A DNA stretch of 64,000 bases from Algibacter miyuki. Its GTDB lineage: Bacteria; Bacteroidota; Bacteroidia; Flavobacteriales; Flavobacteriaceae. A program made the position numbers and the translations under genes. Positions 63,052-64,000 of the stretch are shown here, in pieces. Under the pieces are notes generated by a model that did not search any database, was not told where the DNA came from, and was given only the letters and a program-made list of their open reading frames with translations. Each line of letters starts with the position of its first letter. Position 1 is the first letter of the stretch. The DNA lies in the NCBI RefSeq assembly GCF_042427745.1, contig NZ_JBHMFA010000015.1. One strand, 5' to 3'.

Positions 63052-64000
63052 TTAATCACCTATTATAAACGGGACGTGTTTTTTTAGAGCGTAATTCTTT
63101 TTTAAGAATTTAGAGTTTAAACGTGTATCTGAAATAGATATGGCAGCTCCAAGTGCAGAGCCTAGAGACGCTTGTGTAGTTCGTAATTTTTTATCCCTAA
63201 AGTAGTGTGATAGCAATTTTATATAAAGGTCGTTGTCGCTAAACCCGCCGTCTACATACAACCTAGTAATGTCGTCATTACCAATGGCTTTTTTTACACA
63301 TTTAATTTGTAATAAAACGAGCTCGGTCATTAATTGGTGGTAGGCGTGATCATATTCAGTATACGCTAGTTGCGTTTGTTCTGGCATATCTTCATCTATT
63401 AAGCCTTCCCATTTAAAAGCATGTTTAAAATCTTTTACAATTTCTAAATATGTATCATAATTAAATTTTACTTTTCTGTGGTAATCTTCATCAACACCGT
63501 AGCGTTTATTTAATTTTTCAACCTGAATTTTATATTCGTTACCTAAAAATAATCGAGAGGCTTTAACTGGTTTACCGTTAATACGCATGTAATTAATGGC
63601 ATCTCTATCATTAGTATCCTCTGATATTGGGTTTTCTGTAAACGGGTTAAATGCTATGCTCCAAGTGCCTGTAGAAATAAGTACAAATTTTTTATTGATA
63701 CTTCTAACGTAGGGGAGTAAAGCCGCAGAGCTATCGTGTATTCCTACACCTATTTTAATACGGTTACCATTGTAATTCATGTTAATGCTCGTTTCTGTAG
63801 AAACGATAGGAGGAAGAATTTTATTTAAACCTTCCTTATATACCCATGGGTGGTAATCTTTCGCTTGATAATCCCAAAGTGCAGTATGGCACCCAATACT
63901 TGTATATTCGCTTAAAGGCACCCCAGTGAACACATAACTTAAATATTGAGGTAAGTGCAAAGAATACTTAATTTTATTAAATACTTCGGGTTTTGTTTTC
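63052..64000 (-). CDS. rhaB: FGGY-family kinase, probable rhamnulokinase (N-terminus beyond the window)
   Basis: The frame is open to the last base of the window, so the 5' end lies to the right; a TTG at 63960 is not the true start. About 316 C-terminal residues are visible: SEYTSIGCHTALWDYQ, the FGGY motif VGIHDSSAALLPY, FVLISTGTWSIAFNPF, and the C-terminal ATP-binding LYVDGGFSDNDLYIKLL. Bacteroidota rhamnulokinases and fuculokinases look alike; the rhamnose setting favours RhaB. It phosphorylates L-rhamnulose for the aldolase 27 nt downstream. Rhamnose isomerase is probably just outside the window. Confidence 0.82.
   Translation of the reverse strand, partial: KTKPEVFNKIKYSLHLPQYLSYVFTGVPLSEYTSIGCHTALWDYQAKDYHPWVYKEGLNKILPPIVSTETSINMNYNGNRIKIGVGIHDSSAALLPYVRSINKKFVLISTGTWSIAFNPFTENPISEDTNDRDAINYMRINGKPVKASRLFLGNEYKIQVEKLNKRYGVDEDYHRKVKFNYDTYLEIVKDFKHAFKWEGLIDEDMPEQTQLAYTEYDHAYHQLMTELVLLQIKCVKKAIGNDDITRLYVDGGFSDNDLYIKLLSHYFRDKKLRTTQASLGSALGAAISISDTRLNSKFLKKNYALKKHVPFIIGD

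Noticed and set aside
1..64000. CRISPR arrays, tRNA, rRNA, insertion sequences, phage genes
   Set aside because: I saw no regularly spaced repeats, cloverleaf-like genes, transposases or terminal inverted repeats in the window.

Overview
The window looks like a marine, alga-associated Flavobacteriaceae genome (Formosa/Algibacter/Winogradskyella type). It is AT-rich and has three SusC/SusD pairs, a type IX secretion (Por) C-terminal tail, lipoproteins with Bacteroidota signal peptides, and promoters with the Bacteroidota -7 box (TAnnTTTG-like). Almost all of it is one large polysaccharide utilization locus (PUL). The target is very probably ulvan, the sulfated rhamnose / glucuronate-iduronate / xylose polysaccharide of Ulva. 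It encodes a PL24-like and a PL25-like beta-propeller ulvan lyase, three GH78 and one GH106 alpha-L-rhamnosidases, three S1 sulfatases, GH2, GH3, GH43 and GH39 enzymes, L-rhamnose mutarotase, and a rhamnose-type catabolic operon.

Layout of the plus strand (1-57400): a Tat/lipoprotein alpha-toroid protein (63-1979); a transport operon of two SusCD pairs and a surface glycan-binding lipoprotein (2352-13283); a remnant of a rhaT-like rhamnose transporter (13370-13582); GH78-GH43 (13699-18358); a GH39 gene interrupted by an in-frame amber codon (18488-20146); a third SusCD pair (20465-25111); GH3, nucleoside-hydrolase-like, DUF1080, alginate-lyase-fold protein and RhaM (25341-30763); the secreted PL24-like lyase (30901-33348); a long block of GH78, GH78, S1, S1, GH2, GH106, S1 and PL25-like lyase (33522-51674); a heparinase II/III-like protein (51985-54450); and a double-DUF1080 protein with a Tat-exported Gfo/Idh/MocA oxidoreductase (54670-57386).

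Layout of the minus strand (64000-57577), read in transcription order: a rhamnulokinase-type FGGY kinase cut by the window edge, a two-domain class II aldolase, an NCS1-family permease, lactaldehyde dehydrogenase AldA, and a GntR/LacI-like regulator. This is the cytoplasmic rhamnose branch.

Inferred workflow: the T9SS-secreted and surface lyases cut ulvan; SusCD pairs import oligosaccharides; periplasmic sulfatases, rhamnosidases, xylosidases and a GH2 take them apart; RhaM, kinase, aldolase and AldA convert rhamnose to central metabolites. DUF1080 and Gfo/Idh/MocA proteins suggest an extra oxidative (3-keto-glycoside) step.

The most notable pattern is a repeated promoter element, CAG[G/T]A[C/T]AG, lying exactly 19 bp before a -7 box at seven places, each upstream of a transcription unit. 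It looks like the operator of one regulon.
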